From contig JBMNUT010000012.1 of assembly GCA_050946375.1 (NCBI GenBank), positions 28,720 through 92,719 of the forward strand: DNA of 64,000 nucleotides, written 5' to 3'. How positions within the stretch are numbered: the stretch's first letter is position 1; every line of letters begins with the position of its first letter. The position numbers were made by a program, and so were the translations under genes. The DNA is from UBA1794 sp050946375. Its GTDB lineage: Bacteria > Bacteroidota > Bacteroidia > Bacteroidales > Bacteroidaceae. The notes under the pieces are model-generated. The model was given only the letters and a program-made list of their open reading frames with translations. It was not told where the DNA came from and did no database searches. Below are positions 49,376 to 58,078 of this stretch, piece after piece.

Positions 49376-50980
49376 ATGGACAACACACATTTGTTTTTAG
49401 GCGATGAAGCCATAGCGCAAGCAGCGCTCGATGCGGGGCTTTCCGGCGTATATGCTTATCCGGGAACTCCCTCTACCGAGATAACGGAGTATATCCAATC
49501 CCATACGCAGGCTGAGGAAAAGATTCACAGCCGCTGGTGTACCAATGAAAAGACGGCCATGGAGGCCGCTTTGGGAATGTCTTATGCCGGAAAGCGGGCC
49601 TTGGTCTGCATGAAGCACGTAGGAATGAACGTAGCGGCCGACTGCTTTGTCAATTCGGCTATCACCGGAGTGAACGGAGGCCTTCTTGTTGTGGCAGCCG
49701 ACGACCCGAGTATGCACTCTTCCCAAGACGAACAGGACAGCCGCTTCTATGGCGATTTTGCATTGCTCCCCATGATGGAGCCTTCTTCGCAGCAGGAAGC
49801 CTATGATATGGTGCACTATGCCTACGATTTCTCCGAGCAAGTCGGCGAGCCGGTGCTGTTCCGCATTACGACGCGCCTGGCCCACAGCCGTTCGGGCGTA
49901 GTGGTCAAGGCAGAAAAGCGGGCGCAAAATGAGGTCCGCGTTCCGGCCGACGAGCGTCAGTTCGTGCTTCTTCCAGCGTTGGCCCGTAAGCGCTATGCAT
50001 TGCTCATCGAGAAGCAGGCCGAACTGATGCGCGCTTCGGAAGAATCCCCCTTCAATATATATAAAGACGGTGCGGACAAGAGTAAAGGCATCGTGGCTTT
50101 CGGCATAGGCTATAACTATGTGATGGAAAACTTCCCCGAAGGCTGCCCGTATCCGGTATTGAAAATCGGACAGTACCCCATGCCGCAGGAAAAACTGGAG
50201 AAGATATTTGCCGAATGCGAGGAAGTTCTGGTAGTCGAAGAAGGCCAGCCTTTTGCCGAGCGCCTCTTGCGTGGCTATTTGCACAGCGGTGCCGGGCAGA
50301 AAGTGCGCGGCCGTCTGGACGGCGCGCTGCCCCGAACCGGCGAACTGACGCCCGACAGCGTAGGGCGCGCCTTGGGTAAGGAACATAAGGCGGCTTATTC
50401 CGTACCGTCGCTGGTGGAGATGCGTCCGCCCGCACTGTGCGAAGGCTGCGGACACCGCGACATGTATACGATACTTACGGAGGTTTTGCGCAACGAGTAT
50501 CCCACTTCGCGTGTCTTCGGCGATATCGGCTGTTATACGCTGGGAGCCGGTGCTCCGTTCTACGCCATCAATTCGTGCGTCGATATGGGTGCTTCCATCA
50601 CGATGGCAAAGGGAGCGGCCGATGCAGGCCTCTATCCGGCGGTTTCCGTCATCGGTGACAGCACTTTCACGCACTCCGGAATTACCGGGTTGCTGGACTG
50701 TGTGAACGAAAATACGGATATGACCATAATAATCTCCGACAATGAGACGACCGCCATGACGGGTGGTCAGGACAGCGCAGGCACCGGTCGGCTGGAGGCT
50801 ATATGCCGTGGAATCGGTGTGGCGCCCGAACACATTCGTGTGGTAGTGCCTTTGAAGAAGAATTACGAGGAAATGCGCACCATCCTGCGGGAAGAATTGA
50901 ATTATCACGGCCTTTCGGTCATCATTCCCCGTCGTGAGTGCATACAGACCCTGAAGCGTAAGAAAAACAAGAAGCAATAA
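49376..50980 (+). CDS. iorA: indolepyruvate ferredoxin oxidoreductase, alpha subunit
   Basis: 534 residues. The N-terminal pyrimidine domain begins LFLGDEAIAQAALDAGLSGV with YPGTPSTEI; the C-terminal thiamine-diphosphate domain has PPALCEGCGHRDMY, FGDIGCYTLGAGAP and VIGDSTFTHSG. The 8Fe ferredoxin-like tail of archaeal IorA is absent: no CxxCxxC cluster motif after residue 500. The enzyme oxidatively decarboxylates aryl pyruvates (from Trp, Phe, Tyr) to aryl-acetyl-CoA and reduces ferredoxin. It is followed 28 nt later by the beta subunit gene. Confidence 0.9.
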   Translation: MDNTHLFLGDEAIAQAALDAGLSGVYAYPGTPSTEITEYIQSHTQAEEKIHSRWCTNEKTAMEAALGMSYAGKRALVCMKHVGMNVAADCFVNSAITGVNGGLLVVAADDPSMHSSQDEQDSRFYGDFALLPMMEPSSQQEAYDMVHYAYDFSEQVGEPVLFRITTRLAHSRSGVVVKAEKRAQNEVRVPADERQFVLLPALARKRYALLIEKQAELMRASEESPFNIYKDGADKSKGIVAFGIGYNYVMENFPEGCPYPVLKIGQYPMPQEKLEKIFAECEEVLVVEEGQPFAERLLRGYLHSGAGQKVRGRLDGALPRTGELTPDSVGRALGKEHKAAYSVPSLVEMRPPALCEGCGHRDMYTILTEVLRNEYPTSRVFGDIGCYTLGAGAPFYAINSCVDMGASITMAKGAADAGLYPAVSVIGDSTFTHSGITGLLDCVNENTDMTIIISDNETTAMTGGQDSAGTGRLEAICRGIGVAPEHIRVVVPLKKNYEEMRTILREELNYHGLSVIIPRRECIQTLKRKKNKKQ

Positions 50981-51008
50981 AAATCGGATATTGACAAGGA
51001 ACAACGAA

Positions 51009-51590
51009 ATGAAAAAAGATATATTATTGTCCGGAGTAGGAGGGCAAGGCATTCTTTCCATTGCTACTGTAATCGGAGAAGCAGCCCTAAAGAGCGGTTT
51101 GTACATGAAGCAAGCCGAAGTCCACGGTATGAGTCAGCGTGGAGGCGATGTCCAGTCTACGTTACGCCTGAGTGATTCGCCCATTGCTTCCGACCTTATT
51201 CCCATCGGAGGCTGCGATTTGATTATTTCCATGGAGCCGATGGAAGGATTGCGCTATCTCCCTTACCTGAATCCCGAAGGCTGGCTGGTAACCAATGAGA
51301 CACCTTTTGTCAATATTCCGCATTATCCGGAAAAGAGTGCCCTGGAAGGTGAGATAAACAAGCTGCCTCACCGCGTAATGCTCAATATCGAAGCCGTAGC
51401 GCGCGAGCTGGGTTCGGTGAGAGTGGCCAACATGGTGCTTCTCGGGGCTACCATTCCTTTCTTAGGGCTTAGCTATGAGTCGATACAGGCAGCAGTGGCC
51501 GACATTTTCGGCCGCAAGGGCGAGGAGATTGTGGCTATGAACCTGAAAGCACTTGCTGCCGGAAAGCAAATTGCGGAAACGAATCTTTAA
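51009..51590 (+). CDS. iorB: indolepyruvate ferredoxin oxidoreductase, beta subunit
   Basis: 193 residues from ATG 51009 (an upstream TTG at 50991 is less likely). The gamma-type POR domain starts DILLSGVGGQGILSIATVIG, then QAEVHGMSQRGGDVQSTLRL, both hallmarks of IorB. It forms the second subunit of the oxidoreductase, contributing to CoA and electron handling. It lies in the operon iorA-iorB-paaK, 14 nt before the ligase gene. Confidence 0.93.
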   Translation: MKKDILLSGVGGQGILSIATVIGEAALKSGLYMKQAEVHGMSQRGGDVQSTLRLSDSPIASDLIPIGGCDLIISMEPMEGLRYLPYLNPEGWLVTNETPFVNIPHYPEKSALEGEINKLPHRVMLNIEAVARELGSVRVANMVLLGATIPFLGLSYESIQAAVADIFGRKGEEIVAMNLKALAAGKQIAETNL

Positions 51591-51604
51591 AAGAAGAGTA
51601 CATC

Positions 51605-52909
51605 ATGGACCAGGAATTTTGGCAGCCGGAAATCGAGCTGATGCCCCGCGAAGATCTGGAAAAGCTGCAAGCCCAGCGTTTAAGGAAGACTATCGAAATC
51701 GCCATGCATTCTCCCTTTTACGGGAAACTGTATCGGGAAGCGGGCATAACCCCTGATGTGATTCAAAATATCGAGGACATCCGCAAGCTGCCCTTCACCA
51801 TGAAAGAAGACATGCGTGCCCACTATCCTTTCGGACTGCTGGCCGGCGACATGGCCGATGCGGTGCGCATTCATTCTTCGAGCGGCACTACGGGCACGCC
51901 TACGGTCATTGTTCACTCGCAGCACGATATCGATTCGTGGGCGAACCTGGTGGCCCGTTGCCTTTATATGGCGGGTGTGCGCCGAACCGACGTATTCCAG
52001 AACAGTTCGGGCTACGGCATGTTTACCGGCGGGCTCGGCTTCCAGTATGGAGCCGAGCGTCTGGGGTGTACGACCGTGCCCGCCGCTGCCGGAAACAGTA
52101 AGCGGCAGATCAAGTTCATACAGGACTTCCACACCACGGTGCTGCATGCTATTCCTTCGTACGCCACCCGTCTGGCCGAAGTCTTCGAGGAAGAAGGTCT
52201 CGACCCGGCTGCTTCTTCGCTGCGCATACTGGCTATCGGCGCAGAGCCCCATACCGAGGAGCAACGGCGCAAGATCGAGCGGCTGTTGGGCGTAAAGGCT
52301 TACAACAGTTTCGGCATGACAGAAATGAACGGCCCCGGCGTAGGTTTTGAATGTAAGGAGCAAAACGGCATGCACATCTGGGAGGATTCGTACGTGCTGG
52401 AAATCATCGACCCGAAAACGGGTGAGAATTTGCCCGACGGGGAAGTCGGTGAGCTGGTTCTTACGACGCTCGACCGGACAATGATGCCGCTTATCCGCTA
52501 CCGGACCCGCGATTTGACCCGCATCCTGCCCGGCCAATGCCCGTGCGGGCGTACCCATCGGCGCATCGACCGCCTGAAAGGACGTACGGACGATATGTTT
52601 ATTATAAAAGGTGTAAATGTCTTCCCGATGCAGGTAGAGAAAATCCTGCTGAAGTATCCGCAGGTGGGCAGCAATTACCTCATCACGCTGACTTCCGACG
52701 GGGAACAAGACTATATGACCGTAGAGGCAGAGCTGAACGAACTGTCGAGCGACAACGTGATGGAGCTGGAGAAGCTGCGTAAAGCTATCGTCCGCGAACT
52801 GAAAGATGAGATTCTGCTTACGCCCAAACTCTCTTTTGTGCGCAAAGGTTCCCTGCCTCAGTCGGAAGGGAAAGCCGTGCGCGTAAAAGACTTGCGCAAC
52901 CATTATTAA
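51605..52909 (+). CDS. paaK: phenylacetate-CoA ligase
   Basis: 434 residues. The AMP-binding core motif is SSSGTTGTPTVIVHS, then YGMFTGGLGFQYGAE, NSFGMTEMNGPGV and, near the end, RTDDMFIIKGVNVFP. The family joins phenylacetate and CoA with ATP. In the iorAB context the reverse reaction (aryl-acetyl-CoA to aryl-acetate, saving ATP) is more plausible during amino-acid fermentation (inference). The start MDQEFWQPEIEL is standard. Confidence 0.94.
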   Translation: MDQEFWQPEIELMPREDLEKLQAQRLRKTIEIAMHSPFYGKLYREAGITPDVIQNIEDIRKLPFTMKEDMRAHYPFGLLAGDMADAVRIHSSSGTTGTPTVIVHSQHDIDSWANLVARCLYMAGVRRTDVFQNSSGYGMFTGGLGFQYGAERLGCTTVPAAAGNSKRQIKFIQDFHTTVLHAIPSYATRLAEVFEEEGLDPAASSLRILAIGAEPHTEEQRRKIERLLGVKAYNSFGMTEMNGPGVGFECKEQNGMHIWEDSYVLEIIDPKTGENLPDGEVGELVLTTLDRTMMPLIRYRTRDLTRILPGQCPCGRTHRRIDRLKGRTDDMFIIKGVNVFPMQVEKILLKYPQVGSNYLITLTSDGEQDYMTVEAELNELSSDNVMELEKLRKAIVRELKDEILLTPKLSFVRKGSLPQSEGKAVRVKDLRNHY

Positions 52910-53004
52910 CCTCCTTGGACGCCTGTCGGGCAGAAGCGGGGCGCAAAACGGCGACTGCTGTGGGCGACGGGATTGACTGACACGAGGAAAAAACAAAAAA
53001 GAAT

Positions 53005-53463
53005 ATGAAGAAACTGAGTGAAGAATCTGTCGCCGCAATCGAAGCGGCTGTCCGGAAGGCGCTGGCTTCCTATGCCCAGCTTCAGGAAGGGGAGGAAGTA
53101 TTGACCGACCTCTATGTGCATATCGACCGGAATGACGGGGGAGTGGAAATCCAGGACGATGACGACCGGGTTCTCTCCTCCGCCACAGTCGGCGAATGGG
53201 CCGAGTCGCAGGCAAAGGAGCAGGAGCGCGAGCGGGAGTACAAGCGTGAGCTTACCCGTATCCTGCACCGGGTACGGGATGAGGGCGCTATGGAAAATCT
53301 GCGTATCATGCGTCCCTATTCTTTTGTTCTGGTAGACGACCGCCACGAAACGCTGGCCGAATTGATGCTGGTGGACGATGACACCTTGTTTTGCGACGAG
53401 GAACTGATGACCGGCTTGGACCGCGAACTCGACGAATTCCTGGAGAACCTGATGAAAGAGTAG
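53005..53463 (+). CDS. hypothetical acidic protein
   Basis: 152 residues, very rich in Glu and Asp (EIQDDDDRV, QEREREYKREL, ELDEFLENLMKE). No signal peptide, membrane helix or catalytic motif was found. The middle has a long charged helix. It lies 95 nt after paaK and 5 nt before the broken TlpA-like gene, so it may belong to the same transcript. No known family is recognised. Confidence 0.65.
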   Translation: MKKLSEESVAAIEAAVRKALASYAQLQEGEEVLTDLYVHIDRNDGGVEIQDDDDRVLSSATVGEWAESQAKEQEREREYKRELTRILHRVRDEGAMENLRIMRPYSFVLVDDRHETLAELMLVDDDTLFCDEELMTGLDRELDEFLENLMKE

Positions 53464-53468
53464 CGTGT

Positions 53469-54133
53469 ATGGAAACCAATAGACTATTTTCCCTTCTGGA
53501 AAAGTCTTGCGGCTTTCGGCGCATACTCTTGCTGCTTTTTCTGATTGGTTGCGGCACTTTTTCCCAAGTGTGCGGCATGGCTCTGGAGGAAGACTCCTTC
53601 CTCCTGTACGGGCGTGTTCGCAATGCTTCCGCAGGCGGCAAGTTGAAGCTGGCTGTCTGCCATCCCATTTCCAACGAGGTGTTCTGCATTCCGCTCGACC
53701 GCGACGGGCGTTTCTCCCGGCGGTTGCCGGTGGTGGGGACGCAGGATGTCTACCTTTACTTGTTCGATGCCGTGACGTGTCTCACTTTCCCCGGCGATAC
53801 CATCGAACTGGACTACGACGAAGCAACCCGCGACTTCCACCTTTCGGGAAGGAATGCCGTACGTTCCCGCGAACTGGAGCTCGAAAAACAGCTCTACATG
53901 CGCTTCCGGCAGCGGGAAATAGAGCTGTCGGATACTATTCATCCGTGGCGCCTTATGACATAGCGGCTTTCCCTTCCTATTGGCTCATAAGCCCCGACGG
54001 TCGCATTCTGTCTGACAATTTTCTCCGTCCTTCGCAGCTCATTTCACATTTCGGAGAAGAGTCCGGCTGTTTGAGCCGCTACATCCGCCTGCAAGAGCAG
54101 GTCCTTGAGGAAGCGATGGCCGGGCAACGCTGA
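53469..54133 (+). pseudogene. broken DUF4369/TlpA-like thioredoxin gene
   Basis: The first part (53469-53963, 164 residues from METNRLFSLLEK) has a hydrophobic export signal and a DUF4369-like beta domain (FLLYGRVRNASAGG ... FPGDTIELDYDE). It reads REIELSDTIHPW and then stops. The expected C terminus of a TlpA-like protein continues in a different frame: VAPYDIAAFPSYWLISPDGR to 54133. Between them the stretch that should carry the CxxC redox site is missing, so an internal deletion with frame change near 53930-53945 has destroyed the gene. A palindromic repeat lies inside the signal region. Confidence 0.75.
53499..53575. repeat. palindromic repeat units inside the 5' end of the broken gene
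   Basis: AAAAGTCTTGCGGCTTTC (53500-53517), CTCTTGCTGCTTTTTC and GGCACTTTTTCCC are diverged units of the dispersed family. They lie in the region encoding the hydrophobic export segment. Confidence 0.5.
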
Positions 54134-54166
54134 ATGCGCCTATACCTTATTATATAATACAGCACA

Positions 54167-54196
54167 GCCGCGACACTCCACAGGGAGTGCCGCGGT
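54167..54196. terminator. bidirectional hairpin between the broken gene and DUF4923 gene
   Basis: CCGCGACACTCC (54168-54179) pairs with 54184-54195 with one mismatch and a 4-nt loop. It lies 34 nt after one stop codon and 34 nt from the converging gene's stop. Confidence 0.65.
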
Positions 54197-54229
54197 TGCG
54201 TTTATGGTAGCGGAGAGCCGGAAACGGGC

Positions 54230-54895
54230 TTACTTCGTGAGTTCCATGCCTACCTTCATTCCGTCGTAGGAGCCAAGCAGTGAGCTGAGAGTCTGTACGG
54301 CTGTGCTGTTGCTGTAGCTTCCGATGAGTGAAATCAGGGAGAGGAGTTTGTCGCTGTCGAAGAGCAGACTCAGGTCGTCGCCCGACGATTTGCAGGCCGT
54401 GGCGCTGAAGCTGGTCAGTCCCAGTGCGCCGGTGAAGGTGATGAGGCGGCTGTCCTCGTCGAAGGTGTACTTCATCGGCAGTGAATGTCCGGCTGCGGTA
54501 AACTGGCAGCTGCCGCCTTCGTTGAAGGTGACGGATACGGAACTGCCCGTAAAGCCGTATTTTTCGAACAGTTCACTCAGCTTGTTCTCGACTTCCTTAG
54601 CCGCAATTTCTCCACCGGCTTGCTTCAGCAGGTTTTCGTCCTCGAAGCGGCAGTCGGGACCGCTGTATTTCCAGGTTCCGATGAGGTCGGCTTCTTTCAG
54701 CGTATTCGAGTTGCCCAGCAAAGCGCTGATGGCGTTTTTCAGCAGTGATGTGCCTGTGCTGCCGGATGAAGAGGAGGTAGTGCCGGTCGATGCCGACGAA
54801 GAAGAGCCCAACTGGCTCAGGTTTCCCATGCTGCCGCAGGAGGACAGAGAGAGTGACGCTGCGGCAAAGAGTGCATAAATAGTAGCTTTTTTCAT
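54230..54895 (-). CDS. DUF4923 family lipoprotein
   Basis: 221 residues. Lipoprotein signal with lipobox LSSC (Cys20) and then GSMGN. A Ser/Thr/Gly linker (SSSSASTGTTSSSSGSTG) spans to about residue 50. The globular domain begins LIGTWKYSGPDC and includes VSVTFNEGGSCQFTAAG and LITFTGALGLTSFSATA, the DUF4923 pattern, perhaps a lipocalin-like barrel. No acidic pair follows the Cys, so an inner-leaflet outer-membrane location is likely. Function is unknown. Confidence 0.85.
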   Translation of the reverse strand: MKKATIYALFAAASLSLSSCGSMGNLSQLGSSSSASTGTTSSSSGSTGTSLLKNAISALLGNSNTLKEADLIGTWKYSGPDCRFEDENLLKQAGGEIAAKEVENKLSELFEKYGFTGSSVSVTFNEGGSCQFTAAGHSLPMKYTFDEDSRLITFTGALGLTSFSATACKSSGDDLSLLFDSDKLLSLISLIGSYSNSTAVQTLSSLLGSYDGMKVGMELTK

Positions 54896-55046
54896 GACTT
54901 GTTAGGTATTTAGCTTTGTCCTATTGCTTGAAAACGCCGTAAAAGTACAGCTTTTTCCGCATAAGTGGTGCGGTAAAATAGACCAAGGCGGCAATTTTGT
55001 GGACCAACCCGCAGCAGAATGGACGAATAACGGCTCATTTCTGTCT

Positions 55047-55115
55047 GAAAAGTCCTGCTCCTTTTTCCCAAAAGTGGCAAGACTTTTCGGAAAAAGTCCT
55101 GCATCTTTTTCTTTT
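55047..55115. repeat. palindromic repeat units, three in a row
   Basis: AAAAGTCCTGCTCCTTTTTC (55048-55067), AAAAGTGGCAAGACTTTTC (55070-55088) and AAAAAGTCCTGCATCTTTTT (55091-55110) follow one another with CCC and GG joints. They lie in the divergent gap between the DUF4923 and MFS genes. Confidence 0.75.
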
Positions 55116-55189
55116 TTGACCCGCCTGGTTTGTGAATTTGGGGTGGAATTTGGAACTTTGCACGTCGAAATCAATCTCTTTTGCAAGGT

Positions 55190-56386
55190 ATGCTTTTACC
55201 TTTTCCGCGCACTATTCCTGCTCACTACCGTCTGGGGGTGAGTTGTTTTTACTTTCTGCAGGGACTGGTTTTCTCCAGTTGGGCCAGCCGGATTCCCGAT
55301 GTGAAGAACGCATTGGGCCTGAATGAAGCCGAGTTGGGAAGCCTGCTTTTTTCCATTCCGGTAGGGCAGTTGCTGGCCCTTTCGGTGGCGGCCTGGGCCG
55401 TGAGCCGCTTCGGCAGTCGGCCGTTGCTGCTGTTTGCTTCGGTGTTTTACCCTACGGCCCTGGTCCTGGCCGGCCTGTCGCAGTCGGTGTGGATGCTGGT
55501 GTTTTCGCTGGTGCTGCTGGGCATGGGGGCTAATCTGATGAACATCTCGGTCAATACGCAGGCGTGCGGGGTGGAGCGCATCTACGGACGCACCATCATG
55601 GCTTGCTTCCACGGGCTGTGGAGCCTGGCCGGTTTCGTGGGCGGCGTATTGGGCATGTTTTTTGTGATGGGCGGTTTTTCGCCGTTGGAGCATTTCGTTT
55701 TTGTTTTTGCTGTGTGCATGATGATTCTGTTCAGCATGCGCCGCTCCATTCTGCCGCGCGACCTCCATACGCAGGTTCCTGCGGACGAGGTTGCGGCGGG
55801 CGGCGGACAGCGGCACAAGGGACGGATGAACGTCTTTATCGTGCTGCTGGGGGTAATCGGGTTTTGCGGCATGTTTTGCGAAGGCACGATGTACGACTGG
55901 AGCAGTGTCTACTTTGCAGAGGTCGTTTGTCCGCCGGAAAATCTGATTCGCCTGGGCTATATTGTCTGTATGTGTACGATGACTTGCGGGCGATTCATGG
56001 CCGACCATTTTGTGACGCGCTACGGTCACGTGGCCGTGTTGCGCACCTGTGGCGGGCTGATTGCGGCGGGATTGCTGCTGGCCGTGTGCTTCCCGTCGGT
56101 TTTCGTCTCGGCTTTCGGCTTTATGCTGGTAGGTTTCGGAATCAGTTCCATAGTCCCCATTTGTTACAGTCTGGCCGGGCATTCGCGTTCCATGCAGGCC
56201 GGTGTGGCGCTTACGGCAGTGTCTACCGTCAGCTTCTTCGGCTTTCTGCTGGGGCCGCCTCTCATCGGTTTCATCGCGCACGGGCTTAATCTGCGTTGGT
56301 CGTTTGCGCTTTCGGCGCTCATCGGCCTGGCCATCATCGTTCTTACGCCGTGGCTTTCCCGCTTGTTGCGCCGCGGAAATACGTAA
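55190..56386 (+). CDS. MFS transporter
   Basis: 398 residues from ATG 55190 (an upstream TTG is less likely). About twelve hydrophobic helices are present. The start SWASRIPDVKNALGLNEAELG between helices 1 and 2 and the 2-3 loop AVSRFGSRPL are of the fucose-permease/YbjJ-like type. The middle cytoplasmic loop is short and Gly/His/Lys-rich (DEVAAGGGQRHKGRM). Substrate not evident; it may import a sugar or export a small molecule. Confidence 0.85.
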   Translation: MLLPFPRTIPAHYRLGVSCFYFLQGLVFSSWASRIPDVKNALGLNEAELGSLLFSIPVGQLLALSVAAWAVSRFGSRPLLLFASVFYPTALVLAGLSQSVWMLVFSLVLLGMGANLMNISVNTQACGVERIYGRTIMACFHGLWSLAGFVGGVLGMFFVMGGFSPLEHFVFVFAVCMMILFSMRRSILPRDLHTQVPADEVAAGGGQRHKGRMNVFIVLLGVIGFCGMFCEGTMYDWSSVYFAEVVCPPENLIRLGYIVCMCTMTCGRFMADHFVTRYGHVAVLRTCGGLIAAGLLLAVCFPSVFVSAFGFMLVGFGISSIVPICYSLAGHSRSMQAGVALTAVSTVSFFGFLLGPPLIGFIAHGLNLRWSFALSALIGLAIIVLTPWLSRLLRRGNT

Positions 56387-56457
56387 GAGTTGTACGAAAA
56401 GGGGGGAAAGATGTAATATTTTTCCAAGGAAAGATGCATTTTTTTCTTTTTCCTGCT

Positions 56458-56465
56458 TATATTTG
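56458..56465 (+). promoter_or_regulatory. -7 box of the export operon
   Basis: TATATTTG matches TAnnTTTG, 33 nt before the tolC-like start codon at 56499. No clear -33 box. Confidence 0.5.
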
Positions 56466-56498
56466 TCACGAACCAGTTGATGTGATATACATAAGGCT

Positions 56499-58040
56499 AT
56501 GAAGTCTTTTTCTTATAAAATTCTGCTGTTTGCCGCATTTTGCCTCTCGTGGGGACGGGTTTTCCCGCATGCCCCTCTGGAAACCGATACGCTGGCGGCG
56601 CAGCCGGTGCTGACGCTTGACAGTTGTCGCGCTCTGGCTTTGGCCAACCACAAGGCATTGCGCATGGCCGAAGAGGGAGTGGTCAAGGCAAGCGAGGAGC
56701 GGAAAGCGGCGAAAACTTCCTATCTCCCGAAACTTTCGGCCACGGCTTCTTACCTCTACAACTCGCGCCGGCTGGCGCTGGTGGGGGAGGAAGACCGCAA
56801 CGCGCTGGCATCGACGGCCAACATGCTGGGTACTTCGCTCTCCGGAATGGGGCAGGCATTGGGCGCAATGGCCCAGCTGCAGTACCAGCAGACGCAGAAC
56901 CCGGCCTATCTTCAGGTGCTGCAAGGCTTGCAGCAGGGTGCTGCCGGGCTGGAAAACCTGCCGGGAGTAATTGATAAGGTGAATGAGGCGTTGCAGCCGG
57001 ACATACATAATATGTTTGTCGGCGTAGTGTCTCTGACGCAGCCGCTTTATATGGGCGGCAAGATTCGTGCCTACGACCGGCTGACCCGCTATGCGGAAGA
57101 CTTGGCGGGCATGAAGCTGGATGCGCAGACGCAGGAGGTGATTTACAGCGTGGACGAAGCCTATTGGCAAGTAGTGTCGCTGGCCGGGAAGAAGCGTCTT
57201 GCGGAGAGTTATCTGGCGCTGCTGGAGAAACTTTCGGGCGATGTGGAGAAAATGATAAAAGAAGGTGTGGCTACCCGCGCGGACGGGCTGTCTGTGGCCG
57301 TAAAGGTGAACGAGGCTGAGATGACGCTCAGCAAGGTCGAAGACGGACTGGTGCTGGGGCGTATGCTTTTGTGCCAGATTTGCGGGTTGCCCATCGAGGG
57401 CGGAGTCCGGATAGCCGATGAGGACTCGACCGATACGGCGGTGCTTCCGGAGGAAACCATGCAGGCCGGCGAGGCAGTCTCGCTGGCCATGATGAAGCGG
57501 CCGGAGCTGAAAAGTCTGGACTTGGCCGGGCATATCTACGAAGAGAAGGTAAAGATTGCCCGCTCCGAGCTGCTGCCCCAGTTGGCATTGACCGGCAATT
57601 TCCTGTTGACCAACCCCTCGCTTTACAATGGCTTTGAGCATGAATTCAAAGGAATGTGGAACGTAGGAGTCATGATGCACCTGCCCCTTTGGAACTGGGG
57701 GGAAGGGCTGCACAAGGTGCGTGCCGCAAAAGCGGAGGCGCGCATAAGCCAGTTGCAGCAGGAAGAGGCGCGGGAGAAGATAGAACTGCAGGTGAATCAG
57801 GCCGTTTTCCAGGTGCGTGAGGCACGGAAGAAGCTCCTCCGTGCCGAGAAGAACCGGGAGTCGGCGCAGGAAAACCTGCGTCATGCTTCGCTGGGCTTTG
57901 CCGAAGGCGTGATTCCGTCCAGTACGGTTCTGGAGGCCCATACGGCATGGCTGCAGGCTGAGACGGAACTTTTGGATGCAAGTATCGAGCAGAAACTGAC
58001 AAAGGTGTACCTGCGTAAAGTGACGGGTGTGCTGGAATGA
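56499..58040 (+). CDS. TolC-family outer-membrane efflux protein
   Basis: 513 residues with a signal peptide (MKSFSYKILLFAAFCLS, cleavage near FPH). Two similar halves with long helices are seen: ALALANHKALRMAEEGVVKASE ... YLPKLSATASYLYN, then PLYMGGKIRAYDRL, and second-half repeats including RSELLPQLALTGNFLLTNPS and WNVGVMMHLPLWNWGEGLHK. An insertion rich in Gln (GMGQALGAMAQLQYQQTQN) occurs in the first half. It forms the outer-membrane channel for the exporter encoded by the next three genes. Confidence 0.92.
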   Translation: MKSFSYKILLFAAFCLSWGRVFPHAPLETDTLAAQPVLTLDSCRALALANHKALRMAEEGVVKASEERKAAKTSYLPKLSATASYLYNSRRLALVGEEDRNALASTANMLGTSLSGMGQALGAMAQLQYQQTQNPAYLQVLQGLQQGAAGLENLPGVIDKVNEALQPDIHNMFVGVVSLTQPLYMGGKIRAYDRLTRYAEDLAGMKLDAQTQEVIYSVDEAYWQVVSLAGKKRLAESYLALLEKLSGDVEKMIKEGVATRADGLSVAVKVNEAEMTLSKVEDGLVLGRMLLCQICGLPIEGGVRIADEDSTDTAVLPEETMQAGEAVSLAMMKRPELKSLDLAGHIYEEKVKIARSELLPQLALTGNFLLTNPSLYNGFEHEFKGMWNVGVMMHLPLWNWGEGLHKVRAAKAEARISQLQQEEAREKIELQVNQAVFQVREARKKLLRAEKNRESAQENLRHASLGFAEGVIPSSTVLEAHTAWLQAETELLDASIEQKLTKVYLRKVTGVLE

Positions 58041-58078
58041 ATAAAACGGAGCAGGTAGAACGATAAAAAAGCGCGAGT

